From: CAZAQS01 sp964486825
Lineage (GTDB): Bacteria > Chloroflexota > Anaerolineae > Anaerolineales > UBA4823
Direction of reading: 5' to 3'
NCBI GenBank assembly: GCA_964486825.1
Contig: CAZAQS010000189.1
Span: 1 to 9,437, forward strand
Length of the DNA stretch: 9,437 nucleotides
Shown in pieces: positions 1-6,759 of this stretch (the first letter of the stretch is position 1; the number at the start of each line of letters is the position of its first letter). A program made the position numbers and the translations under genes. The notes under the pieces were generated by a model. It searched no databases. It worked only from the letters and a program-made list of their open reading frames with translations, and was not told the DNA's origin.

Positions 1-917
1 CGCTTGATATTCTCGAGCGGGATTTGCTGGGCCAGCCAGGCCAGCTGGATGGCCTGGTCGAGATCCATATTGGTGTGGATGCCGCCAGCCAGTTCCTGGT
101 ACATAGCAGGCGCCCTGCTAACCAGCATCGGCAGCCGGTCGACCTTCAAGATGCGGCTACGCATGGCCATAATGACCTGCTGCTGGCGCTGAGCCCGGTC
201 AAAGTCGCCTCCTTCAGTATAACGCGCCCGGGCATAGGCTAATGCGATCGGGCCATCCATGACTTGCACCCCGGGTTCCAGGATGACCGTATTGCCCGGG
301 CCGAGCGGGTCGACCCGGATCTCGTGGGGCACATCGACCTGGATCCCATCCAACTCGTTGATGAACTGCTCGAAGGCGTAGAAGTCAATCTGGGCGTAGA
401 AATGGATCGGGACGCCGATGAATTGCTCCACGGTAGCGATTGCCAACCCAGGCCCACCACCAGGATAGTTGTAGACAACCCCCTGGCGATAGGCAGTGTT
501 GATCCGCTCGTAGCCGAAGCCGGGGATATTGACCCACAGGTCGCGTGGGATATTCAGCATGCCGGCCGTTTTGGATAGAGGGTCGATCGTAAACAGGATC
601 ATCGTATCCGTGCGAGCGGCTTCATCCCCTTCTTCCCAGTCACGGTAGTCCAGCCCCATCATCAGAACGTTGACCCGGCTGGCGCCATCCCAAGGGCGGG
701 GTTGCGGCCCCACCGGTCCCACCTCAGCGGTAGCAGCCGGCATCAAGGGGTCTTCCGGGCTGCTGGTCGCCCGGCTGACGAAATTAGGATTTGTGAAAGG
801 CAGGAAACTGCCGGAGGCGGCAAAATTGCGCGCCGCCGAGAAGGCGACTCCCCCTGCACCAGCAGCGACGGCAACAAAAACGACCAGTAGGATAACGAAT
901 AAACGGTTTGAACGCAT
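1..917 (-). CDS. LCP (LytR-CpsA-Psr) family envelope protein, C-terminus beyond window edge
   Basis: LCP proteins are membrane-anchored enzymes that act outside the membrane and transfer lipid-linked glycopolymers to the cell wall or to proteins. The 305 visible residues begin at the ATG at 917, just before an uncleaved N-terminal membrane segment (about residues 6-26). The LCP domain runs from about 80 to 260. Its phosphate/lipid-binding motifs are intact: RTDT (102-105), IPRD (123-126), RINTAY (138-143), YARAR (228-232) and DFDRAQRQQ (238-246). The frame is open to position 1, so the C-terminal part, possibly with a LytR_C domain, is missing. AGGAAAAGG lies about 10 nt before the ATG and is a modest ribosome binding site. 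The gene starts 27 bp after the stop of a close paralogue on the same strand, so the two are probably one operon. The family is certain; the polymer it transfers cannot be told from sequence. Confidence 0.93.
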   Translation of the reverse strand, partial: MRSNRLFVILLVVFVAVAAGAGGVAFSAARNFAASGSFLPFTNPNFVSRATSSPEDPLMPAATAEVGPVGPQPRPWDGASRVNVLMMGLDYRDWEEGDEAARTDTMILFTIDPLSKTAGMLNIPRDLWVNIPGFGYERINTAYRQGVVYNYPGGGPGLAIATVEQFIGVPIHFYAQIDFYAFEQFINELDGIQVDVPHEIRVDPLGPGNTVILEPGVQVMDGPIALAYARARYTEGGDFDRAQRQQQVIMAMRSRILKVDRLPMLVSRAPAMYQELAGGIHTNMDLDQAIQLAWLAQQIPLENIK

Positions 918-944
918 ACAGTATTTACCTTTTCCTTTTGGAGG

Positions 945-2369
945 TCAGGGCATTGTGCTGTTGGTTGCCCAATCGTTGCCCAGGAGAATGGAGATATCCA
1001 CTTCGCTGTTGGGATCGTAACGGCTGAATACCTGAGTAGGCTGGATATTCATCAACTCGACCAGGTACTCCTGTGTATAGATCTTACCAGAGTAATCGAT
1101 AATGGTTGTGTATTCATAATATTCCTGGGCGTTGCCGGTCTGTGTGACATTCACGTCCTGCGAGATCAGGTACTCCCGCGTGCGAGCTGCCAGGCCGGCC
1201 GTGTAAGTGCCGTTCAGGACTGCCACGCTGGCGTTTTCAGAAGCGCGCATCTCGACCGGGTTGACCACCACGGTTGGTGCAGCCGGTACAGCCGGACCAG
1301 TATCGGTGAAGACCTCATCCTTCAAAAGCAAGATTTCCTCAGGTAGAGGGCGCAAGATCTGCTGCCCGTCCCAGGAATAATCCTCTACCACCCGCTCCAG
1401 GTCAACCACCTCCCTGCGGATGTTCTCCTCGGGGATCTGGGAAGCAGTCCAGGAAAGCGAGATCACCTGCTGCAAGGTCATATTTGTGTGGACGCCGGAG
1501 GCCAGCTCACGGTACAGGATGGGTGATTTTTGGATCAGGGTTTTCAAGATATCCAGGCTTATTATGCGATCGCGTATGGACATAATGACCTGTTGCTGGC
1601 GCGCCGCCCGGTCGAAATCGTTGCCGATCGTATTGCGGCTACGGGCGTAGGCCAGGGCAACCGGCCCTTCCAGGATCTGCAGTCCCGGTTGCAGCACGAC
1701 TGTGTTCCCGGGTCCAATTGGATCGACTTCGATCACCTCTGGAACGTTCACTTCGATCCCCCCGATCTCATCGATGAAACGCTCGAAGGCCGAGAAATCC
1801 ACCTGAGCATAAAAGTGGATGTCGATATCGAGTAGCTCCTCCACGGTCAGCATAGCCAGGCCTGGCCCGCCGCCCGGCTCCTGGTAAGCCTCGCCCAGGA
1901 AATAAGCTGTATTGATCTTGCCGTAATCGTAGCCCGGGATATTGACCCACAGATCACGTGGTAAGGAGAGCATGGCAGCGGTGCGGGAACCCGGATCGAC
2001 GGTGATGAGCATCAGGGTATCCGTACGGGAAGGGCCCTCGTCATACTCCCAATCGCGGTAATCCAGCCCCATTAACAGGATATTGACACGCTCGTTTCCA
2101 TCCCAGGGCTTCGGCTCGGGGCCGCTGCCGGCCTGCAAAGGCACGTTCAAATCACGCGGATCGAGGAGCGCCTCCTCGGCAGGCGGGGCATCGGGAATGG
2201 CGGCGGCTTTCGAAGGCGATGTCCCGAATGAAGCCACAACGCTGCGGACAAAGATGAAAGTCAAATAAGCTGTAATGAGAGCAGCGACGAGGAATGCCGC
2301 CAACAGGCCCCAAATCAGGCGGTTGGACAGGCCAGAGTTATCTTGCCGGACATATCTTATTCTGCGCAT
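945..2369 (-). CDS. LCP family envelope protein with C-terminal LytR_C domain
   Basis: A complete 474-residue LCP protein, a normal length for the family. It has a short basic cytoplasmic N-terminus, one membrane segment (about 18-42), a low-complexity Ala/Pro-rich stretch (50-85), the LCP catalytic domain (about 94-270) and a C-terminal LytR_C domain (about 380-465, starting VAVLNGTYTAGLA). Family motifs are all present: RTDT (115-118), LPRD (136-139), KINTAY (151-156), YARSR (241-245) and DFDRAARQQ (251-259). These carry the Arg and Asp residues that bind the polyprenyl-pyrophosphate substrate and metal. It is the first gene of a two-gene LCP run; more than half of its catalytic-domain residues match the downstream copy by eye. 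The ATG at 2369 is preceded only by a weak GGTGA three bases away. A TGTTATAAT extended -10 lies 42 bp upstream. The likely role is attaching an envelope glycopolymer; its identity is unknown. Confidence 0.95.
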   Translation of the reverse strand: MRRIRYVRQDNSGLSNRLIWGLLAAFLVAALITAYLTFIFVRSVVASFGTSPSKAAAIPDAPPAEEALLDPRDLNVPLQAGSGPEPKPWDGNERVNILLMGLDYRDWEYDEGPSRTDTLMLITVDPGSRTAAMLSLPRDLWVNIPGYDYGKINTAYFLGEAYQEPGGGPGLAMLTVEELLDIDIHFYAQVDFSAFERFIDEIGGIEVNVPEVIEVDPIGPGNTVVLQPGLQILEGPVALAYARSRNTIGNDFDRAARQQQVIMSIRDRIISLDILKTLIQKSPILYRELASGVHTNMTLQQVISLSWTASQIPEENIRREVVDLERVVEDYSWDGQQILRPLPEEILLLKDEVFTDTGPAVPAAPTVVVNPVEMRASENASVAVLNGTYTAGLAARTREYLISQDVNVTQTGNAQEYYEYTTIIDYSGKIYTQEYLVELMNIQPTQVFSRYDPNSEVDISILLGNDWATNSTMP

Positions 2370-2411
2370 TCTTCACCAAAGATTAGGTAATAATAAGGAC
2401 ATACGAGGGCG

Positions 2412-2420
2412 ATTATAACA
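2412..2420 (-). promoter_or_regulatory. Extended -10 promoter for the LCP operon
   Basis: Read on the minus strand this is TGTTATAAT, a perfect TATAAT box with the upstream TGN of an extended -10. No good -35 lies 16-18 bp upstream (CCTTCC at the 17-bp position), which is usual for extended -10 promoters. The predicted transcript starts near 2405, giving a leader of about 36 nt before the ATG at 2369. The assignment is from consensus only. Confidence 0.5.
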
Positions 2421-2446
2421 TGGACATGAATAGCGGAAGGGTAGGG

Positions 2447-2452
2447 TAAAAT
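2447..2452 (+). promoter_or_regulatory. Possible -10 box for the ABC-F gene
   Basis: TAAAAT matches the -10 consensus at five of six bases. A TGGACA at 2421-2426 matches the -35 consensus at five of six, but the spacer would be 20 bp, which is too long for a good promoter. If the box is used, RNA would start near 2458-2460. The ABC-F mRNA would then have a leader of about 100 nt, beginning almost at the ATG of the small ORF at 2460. The evidence is weak. Confidence 0.3.
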
Positions 2453-2459
2453 ACGTCAT

Positions 2460-2552
2460 ATGCTACAACAGGAAGAGCCATATCAGCTCAAGTTGCAAAT
2501 AGTATGCCATAGGCAGTGGGCGAGCAAGAGGCCCACGCCTGCCTGTTTATGA
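2460..2552 (+). CDS. Possible 30-codon leader ORF upstream of the ABC-F gene
   Basis: An ATG at 2460 opens a 30-codon frame that ends at TGA 2550-2552, nine bases before the ABC-F ATG. The peptide starts MLQQEEPYQL and ends TPACL. It has no recognisable domain and no signal or membrane segment. It has no ribosome binding site, but the candidate -10 box at 2447 would start RNA within a base or two of its ATG, so it could be read leaderless. Its last third runs through the hairpin at 2511-2544, so a translating ribosome would melt that stem. Leader peptides control several antibiotic-responsive ABC-F genes in Firmicutes, which is why it is listed. A frame of this length can easily arise by chance, so this is a candidate only. 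Confidence 0.22.
   Translation: MLQQEEPYQLKLQIVCHRQWASKRPTPACL
2511..2544 (+). promoter_or_regulatory. Hairpin in the ABC-F leader
   Basis: The 5' arm AGGCAGTGGGC (2511-2521) pairs with GCCCAC (2531-2536) and TGCCT (2540-2544), giving eleven pairs with a 9-base loop and a 3-base bulge. It ends 17 bases before the ABC-F ATG. No run of T follows, so it is not a standard intrinsic terminator. It could affect translation or RNA stability, or do nothing. Confidence 0.35.
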
Positions 2553-2561
2553 AGAAATGCT

Positions 2562-4583
2562 ATGTCTCTGATCAACGTTATTGAACTGGCCAAATCATAC
2601 GGGCCAGATGATATCTTTTCAGGCATCTCCCTGACCATACCTCACGGCGCGCGCCTGGCTATCGTAGGCCCAAACGGGATCGGGAAGACGACCCTGCTCC
2701 GCATCCTGGCAGGCGAAGAGACCCAGACCGCCGGTCAGGTGCAACGCGCCAGGAACCTGAGCATGGGCTACCTGCCTCAGGAAGCGGCTTTCCATTCGCA
2801 GCACACCTTATGGGAGGAATGCCTGGGCGCCTTCAAGAGCCTGCTGGAAATGGAAGGCGAACTGGAACGCCTGGAAGCCGCCATGGGAGATTCAGCCCAG
2901 GCAGAGGAGATCCTCGACCGCTACGGCCATCTTCAGGAGGAGTTCGATCGCCTGGGTGGCTATACCTACCCAACTCGTATCCGCCAGGTCTTGACCGGCC
3001 TGGGCTTCGAGCCGGATGAGTTCGAGTACCCGTTATCGCACCTTTCCGGCGGGCAGCGCACACGCGCCCTGTTGGCGCGCCTGCTGCTCTCCAACCCCGA
3101 CCTGCTAATATTGGACGAACCGACAAACCACCTGGATATCGCTGCTGTGGAGTGGCTGGAGGGCTATCTCAGCCAGTGGGAAGGGGCGGCCCTGATCGTC
3201 TCGCATGACCGCTATTTCCTGGACAGGGTGGCGACCACCATCCTCGAGATGACGCGCACGCGCTTCGAGACCTACCGGGGCAATTACAGCGCCTACCTGC
3301 TACAACGCCAGGAAAGGTGGCAACTTCGCCAGCAGATCTTCCAAAGCGAGAAAGAGCGCCTGGAAAAGGAGCTGGAATATATTCGAAAGAATATCTCGGG
3401 GCAGAGGACGCTGCAGGCCAAAGGCAAGCTACGCCGGCTAAGCCGCACGTTGGAGGCCATTCAAAGCCTGGGGATGGAGGCCGTGCGCGGCAAGAGCTGG
3501 TCGGAGATCAGCCAGGAGGCGGATATCTCTGCCCATACGATGAGTGTAGACGAGGCTACCCGCCGGGTGCGCTCGCTGTCCGAGCCTGACGGTCGCCCAC
3601 CGTCCCTGAGCCTCAGCCTCAGACCGGAAGCGCGCAGCGGGAATATCATCTTGAGAACCACTGAACTGAGAGTCGGCTTCCCGGGCAAGGAACTGTTCGC
3701 AGCCGATGATATCGAGCTGCGCCGGTTAGAGTGCGCAGCTCTGATCGGCCCCAATGGGGCCGGCAAAACCACCTTCCTGAAGACCATCCTGGGTCAACAC
3801 CCTCCGCTTTCAGGAGAGGTAAGCCTGGGCGCCAGCTTGCAGATCGGCTACTTCGCCCAAGCCCACGAGGACCTGCGCCCCGAGAGGAGCCTGGTGGAGG
3901 AGATCGAGAGCACCGCCCCGGACATGCTGCTGGCCGAGATCCGCAGCTACCTGGCGCGCTTCCTGTTCACAGGAGAGGAAGTTTTCAAGCGCGTCCAGGT
4001 GCTCTCAGGCGGCGAGCGTGGCCGCCTGGCGCTGGCCAAACTGGCCCTAACCCGGGCAAACCTCTTGCTCTTGGACGAGCCGACCAACCACCTGGATATA
4101 CCCTCCCAGGAGATCCTGCAACAGGTGTTGTCAGAGTACCAGGGTACGATCCTGCTGGTCTCGCACGACCGCTACCTGATCGACGCCCTCGCCACACAGG
4201 TATGGGAGATCGACGAAGCCGAACGCAGCCTGGCGGTCTTCAAAGGCAGCTACAGTGAATACCACGCTCAAAAGGAGGCCGCTCGAGAAGCGGAGCGAGA
4301 ACGCGCTGAAACTACCCCAACAAGGAGCGGTCCGGCCAGGTCAGGCCAGGATGGGCGCCAGTCTGCCGAGGAGCGTCGACGCAAAGCCAGGCTCAAAGAG
4401 GTCGAAGAGCAGGTTACCTCCTTAGAGGAACAGCTGGCTTACCTGGCCAGAGAGCTTGAAGACCCACCCGCCGAGGCTACCCGGGTGCACGACCTGGGCC
4501 AGGAATACGTGCGCCTGGAGAGCGAGCTGGAAGCGCTGGTGAAAGAGTGGGAAAACCTGCACGGGTATTTCAATCCGCTATAG
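2562..4583 (+). CDS. ABC-F family ATPase (ribosome-associated, tandem ABC domains)
   Basis: A soluble 673-residue protein with two ABC ATPase domains and no membrane segment, the layout of ABC-F proteins, which bind the ribosomal E site and relieve stalled or drug-bound ribosomes. Domain 1 has Walker A GPNGIGKT (36-43), signature LSGGQ (161-165), Walker B LLILDEP (181-187, catalytic Glu186) and switch His215. Domain 2 has GPNGAGKT (396-403), LSGGE (481-485), LLLLDEP (501-507, Glu506) and His535. Both sites look active. The linker between them (about 240-362) starts with the usual charged coiled coil, then adds a Ser/Arg-rich stretch (about 309-355) that makes it longer than the typical 80 or so residues. 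The tail (about 570-673) is a basic segment plus a coiled coil like that of Uup/YdiF-type members. The start fits the family's usual N-terminus, though no strong ribosome binding site precedes it. Whether it protects against antibiotics or is a housekeeping factor cannot be decided here. Confidence 0.95.
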   Translation: MSLINVIELAKSYGPDDIFSGISLTIPHGARLAIVGPNGIGKTTLLRILAGEETQTAGQVQRARNLSMGYLPQEAAFHSQHTLWEECLGAFKSLLEMEGELERLEAAMGDSAQAEEILDRYGHLQEEFDRLGGYTYPTRIRQVLTGLGFEPDEFEYPLSHLSGGQRTRALLARLLLSNPDLLILDEPTNHLDIAAVEWLEGYLSQWEGAALIVSHDRYFLDRVATTILEMTRTRFETYRGNYSAYLLQRQERWQLRQQIFQSEKERLEKELEYIRKNISGQRTLQAKGKLRRLSRTLEAIQSLGMEAVRGKSWSEISQEADISAHTMSVDEATRRVRSLSEPDGRPPSLSLSLRPEARSGNIILRTTELRVGFPGKELFAADDIELRRLECAALIGPNGAGKTTFLKTILGQHPPLSGEVSLGASLQIGYFAQAHEDLRPERSLVEEIESTAPDMLLAEIRSYLARFLFTGEEVFKRVQVLSGGERGRLALAKLALTRANLLLLDEPTNHLDIPSQEILQQVLSEYQGTILLVSHDRYLIDALATQVWEIDEAERSLAVFKGSYSEYHAQKEAAREAERERAETTPTRSGPARSGQDGRQSAEERRRKARLKEVEEQVTSLEEQLAYLARELEDPPAEATRVHDLGQEYVRLESELEALVKEWENLHGYFNPL

Positions 4584-5820
4584 CGGGCTGGGGAAGCAGC
4601 TCATCTCCATTGAAGGTGCGTAATTGCGGGAAGCGCCGCACCACCCAACCGACCGCCAGGATACACCCCACCCCTCCGCTGATAATGGCGAAGGGCGCTC
4701 CGAAGAACTGAGCCACGACCCCGGCCTCGACTTCCCCCAACTGAGGTCCACCCATAAAGAAGATCTGGTTGATGCTGACCATCCGGCCGCGGATATAGTC
4801 GGGCGTTTGGAGCTGGCGAATGGTATTTCTGATGATGGTGCTGACCGAATCTGAAGCCCCGATGGAGATCAGTGCCAGCATAGCCATGGGGAAGGTACGC
4901 ATGAAACCAAACGCTACAGTAGCCAGGCCGAAAGCCAGCACCGCGGACAGGAATACGGGCCCCTGGCGCCGGATGTGAGGCAGCTGCGAGATAACCAGCG
5001 CCGCCGTTACAGCCCCAATCGACTGAGCCGCCGAGAGCCAACCATATTCCACCGCCCCCACACGCAGGATATCGACAGCGATGACCGGCATGAGGGTGTT
5101 GGCAGAAGAGAAAAAGGTGGCAAAGAAATCCAAAAGCATGGTAGCCAGGATAATGGGATGGCTGATAATGAAGCGCAACCCTTCTCTGATCGCCCCCAGG
5201 CTAACGACCCCGTTCTGAGAGCGCTGCACTTGCTGAGCGATCGGTCCTATCAACGCTAATGCCAGGATAACAGACAGGAAGGAAAAGCCGTTCATCAGGT
5301 AGGTATAAGCCTGCCCCCAATAGGCGATCACCAGCCCACTCAGCGCAGGGCCAACGATGGCGCCAGTCTGGTGGGCGATGGACTGCATGCTGAAGGCGTT
5401 GGGCAGGTCACGCGGCGGCACGAGATTGGGGATCAACGACTGGCGAGCGGGCGTGTCGAAGGAGATGGCCACGGCTTGCAGGGCAGTCAGGCCGTAGATA
5501 TGCCAGAGGGTCAGCGTCCCCTGGACAGTGTAGTAAGCCAGGGCCAAGGCCACCAGGGCCATGACGCTCTGTGTGATGAACAGGACCCGGCGCCGGTTGG
5601 CCACGTCCGCCACTGCCCCGCCGATCAGTGAGAAGAAGATTATCGGGAGGATGCGCGCCAGACCGATACCGCCCAGGGCGATAGGTTGGTCTGTGAGGGT
5701 GCGGACATGCCAGAACAGGGCCCAGACTTGCATCTGGGAACCAGCGATGGAGATGGCCATCCCTGCCCAATACAAGCGGAACCGGCGGTGGTGGAGAGAA
5801 GGTGGGATATGCAGAAGCAT
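4570..5820 (-). CDS. MFS transporter, EntS/MFS_3-like exporter
   Basis: A 416-residue polytopic membrane protein with about 12 hydrophobic segments, the normal size for a major facilitator exporter driven by proton exchange. The N-terminus (SLHHRRFRLYWAG) and the segment FDTPARQSLIPNLVP (121-135) are typical of the MFS_3 group that includes the enterobactin exporter EntS. Loop 2-3 holds the MFS motif A (G68 to R78, with Asp72 and NRRR 75-78). SINQIFFMGGPQLGEVEAG (349-367) is another mark of this group. The substrate is unknown; relatives export siderophores, drugs or metabolites. It starts nine bases after the nadE stop and is probably co-transcribed with it. Only a weak ribosome binding site is seen, so translation may be coupled. 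Its 3' end overlaps the convergent ABC-F gene by 14 bp, which leaves no room for a terminator between the two. Confidence 0.92.
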   Translation of the reverse strand: MLLHIPPSLHHRRFRLYWAGMAISIAGSQMQVWALFWHVRTLTDQPIALGGIGLARILPIIFFSLIGGAVADVANRRRVLFITQSVMALVALALAYYTVQGTLTLWHIYGLTALQAVAISFDTPARQSLIPNLVPPRDLPNAFSMQSIAHQTGAIVGPALSGLVIAYWGQAYTYLMNGFSFLSVILALALIGPIAQQVQRSQNGVVSLGAIREGLRFIISHPIILATMLLDFFATFFSSANTLMPVIAVDILRVGAVEYGWLSAAQSIGAVTAALVISQLPHIRRQGPVFLSAVLAFGLATVAFGFMRTFPMAMLALISIGASDSVSTIIRNTIRQLQTPDYIRGRMVSINQIFFMGGPQLGEVEAGVVAQFFGAPFAIISGGVGCILAVGWVVRRFPQLRTFNGDELLPQPAIAD

Positions 5821-5829
5821 ACCTGCCGG

Positions 5830-6669
5830 TCAGGTCCCCCAATCTCGCAGGTATAGGAAATCGTAGCCGATGGTGCGGTTGGTTAGCTTGGCGATCGGAG
5901 GCAGGACACGCTTGAAATGGTTACGGCGCACAAGCTCCACCACCTGGCGGACAAACTCTGGATCGAAGCCGGCTTCAACGCAGTCTTCTGGGCTGTAGCG
6001 CTGGTCCACCAGCAGGTAGAGCAGCCGGTCTACTTCGGCGTAGGTGAAGCCCAGCTCACCTTCGTCGGTCTGCCCGGCCCATAAATCTGCCGAGGGCGCC
6101 TTATCGATGATAGCGCCCGGCACATCTAGAGCGCGGGCAAGCTGGCGGGCCTGGGTTTTGTAAAGATCACCGATCGGGTTGAGGGCGTTGGCAGAATCGC
6201 CGTACAGGGTGGTATAGCCCAGCAAGATCTCGGTCTTGTTGCCCGTCCCAACCACCAGGCCTTTAAAGGCCTCGGACTGGTCGTACAGGACGATCATGCG
6301 GGCACGCGCCATGGCATTGCCGCGTCGCATCTGGTTCGCGTCCGGGAAGCGCTCGAAGAGCGGGTCGACCATCTCTGTAATGGGTATGGTGAGGGACTGT
6401 ACGCCAAGCTGTTCGATGACTTCCTGGGCGTGCTCAAGCGAATCGGCCGAGGAGGTCTTATAGGGCATGCGAACCGCCAGGACGTTCTCCGGCCCCAGGG
6501 CTTCGGCAGCCAGGAAGCAGGACAGGGACGAGTCGAGGCCCCCGGACAGGCCCAAGACAGCCCGTGCGAAGCCGGCCCGGATGATCTCGGTGCGGATGAA
6601 GCCGGTCAGGATCTGGCGGGCCAGGCCGATGTTAATGGTCAGGTCAGGAATGGCGGTCTCGGTCGTCAT
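5830..6669 (-). CDS. nadE: NAD+ synthetase, short (ammonia-type) form
   Basis: This enzyme makes NAD+ from nicotinic acid adenine dinucleotide, ATP and ammonia, the last step of NAD synthesis, in the cytoplasm. The 279-residue protein is only the synthetase domain. It has the PP-loop LSGGLDSS (41-48) that holds ATP pyrophosphate, and GTGNKTE (141-147). NPIGDLYKTQ (164-173), KAPSADLW (190-197) and TDEGELG (201-207) follow, then a basic tail with RRNHFKRVLPP (248-258). It lacks the N-terminal glutaminase domain of glutamine-dependent NadE, but a separate NadE-type nitrilase lies upstream on the same strand. The frame is open back to a TTG at 6714. I choose the ATG at 6669 because the extra 15 codons do not resemble the family and contain a GGAGGAG and a TATAAT box. 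The MFS gene follows after nine bases. Function is secure; the in vivo nitrogen donor is not. Confidence 0.94.
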   Translation of the reverse strand: MTTETAIPDLTINIGLARQILTGFIRTEIIRAGFARAVLGLSGGLDSSLSCFLAAEALGPENVLAVRMPYKTSSADSLEHAQEVIEQLGVQSLTIPITEMVDPLFERFPDANQMRRGNAMARARMIVLYDQSEAFKGLVVGTGNKTEILLGYTTLYGDSANALNPIGDLYKTQARQLARALDVPGAIIDKAPSADLWAGQTDEGELGFTYAEVDRLLYLLVDQRYSPEDCVEAGFDPEFVRQVVELVRRNHFKRVLPPIAKLTNRTIGYDFLYLRDWGT

Positions 6670-6675
6670 GACCCT

Positions 6676-6681
6676 ATTATA
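6676..6681 (-). promoter_or_regulatory. TATAAT box placed to start a leaderless nadE transcript
   Basis: On the minus strand a perfect TATAAT is followed by AGGGTC and then the nadE ATG, so the predicted +1 is the A of the start codon. The -35 region is poor (TTGCCG at a 15-bp spacing, TGTTGC at 17). GGAGGAG lies directly upstream of the box and could instead serve as a rather distant ribosome binding site (12-14 nt) on longer transcripts coming from the MarR-GNAT gene. Confidence 0.4.
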
Positions 6682-6759
6682 CTCCTCCGAATCAACCGGC
6701 AACAGAGCGCCCAATGACGAAGGGATAGCTCTACGCCCGGACCCGCTGATGTTCTTGAG

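Noticed and set aside
3731..4258. 175-codon plus-strand frame inside the ABC-F gene, plus other long overlapping frames (for example 3461-3787, 4601-5041 and 5408-5842 on the minus strand)
   Set aside because: They lie within strongly supported genes, show no recognisable motif, and have Arg/Gly/Pro-rich composition typical of shadow frames in GC-rich DNA.
6670..6714. Upstream extension of nadE to a TTG start at 6714
   Set aside because: The 15 extra codons do not match the NadE family, begin with TTG, and contain GGAGGAG and TATAAT signals; the ATG at 6669 is preferred.
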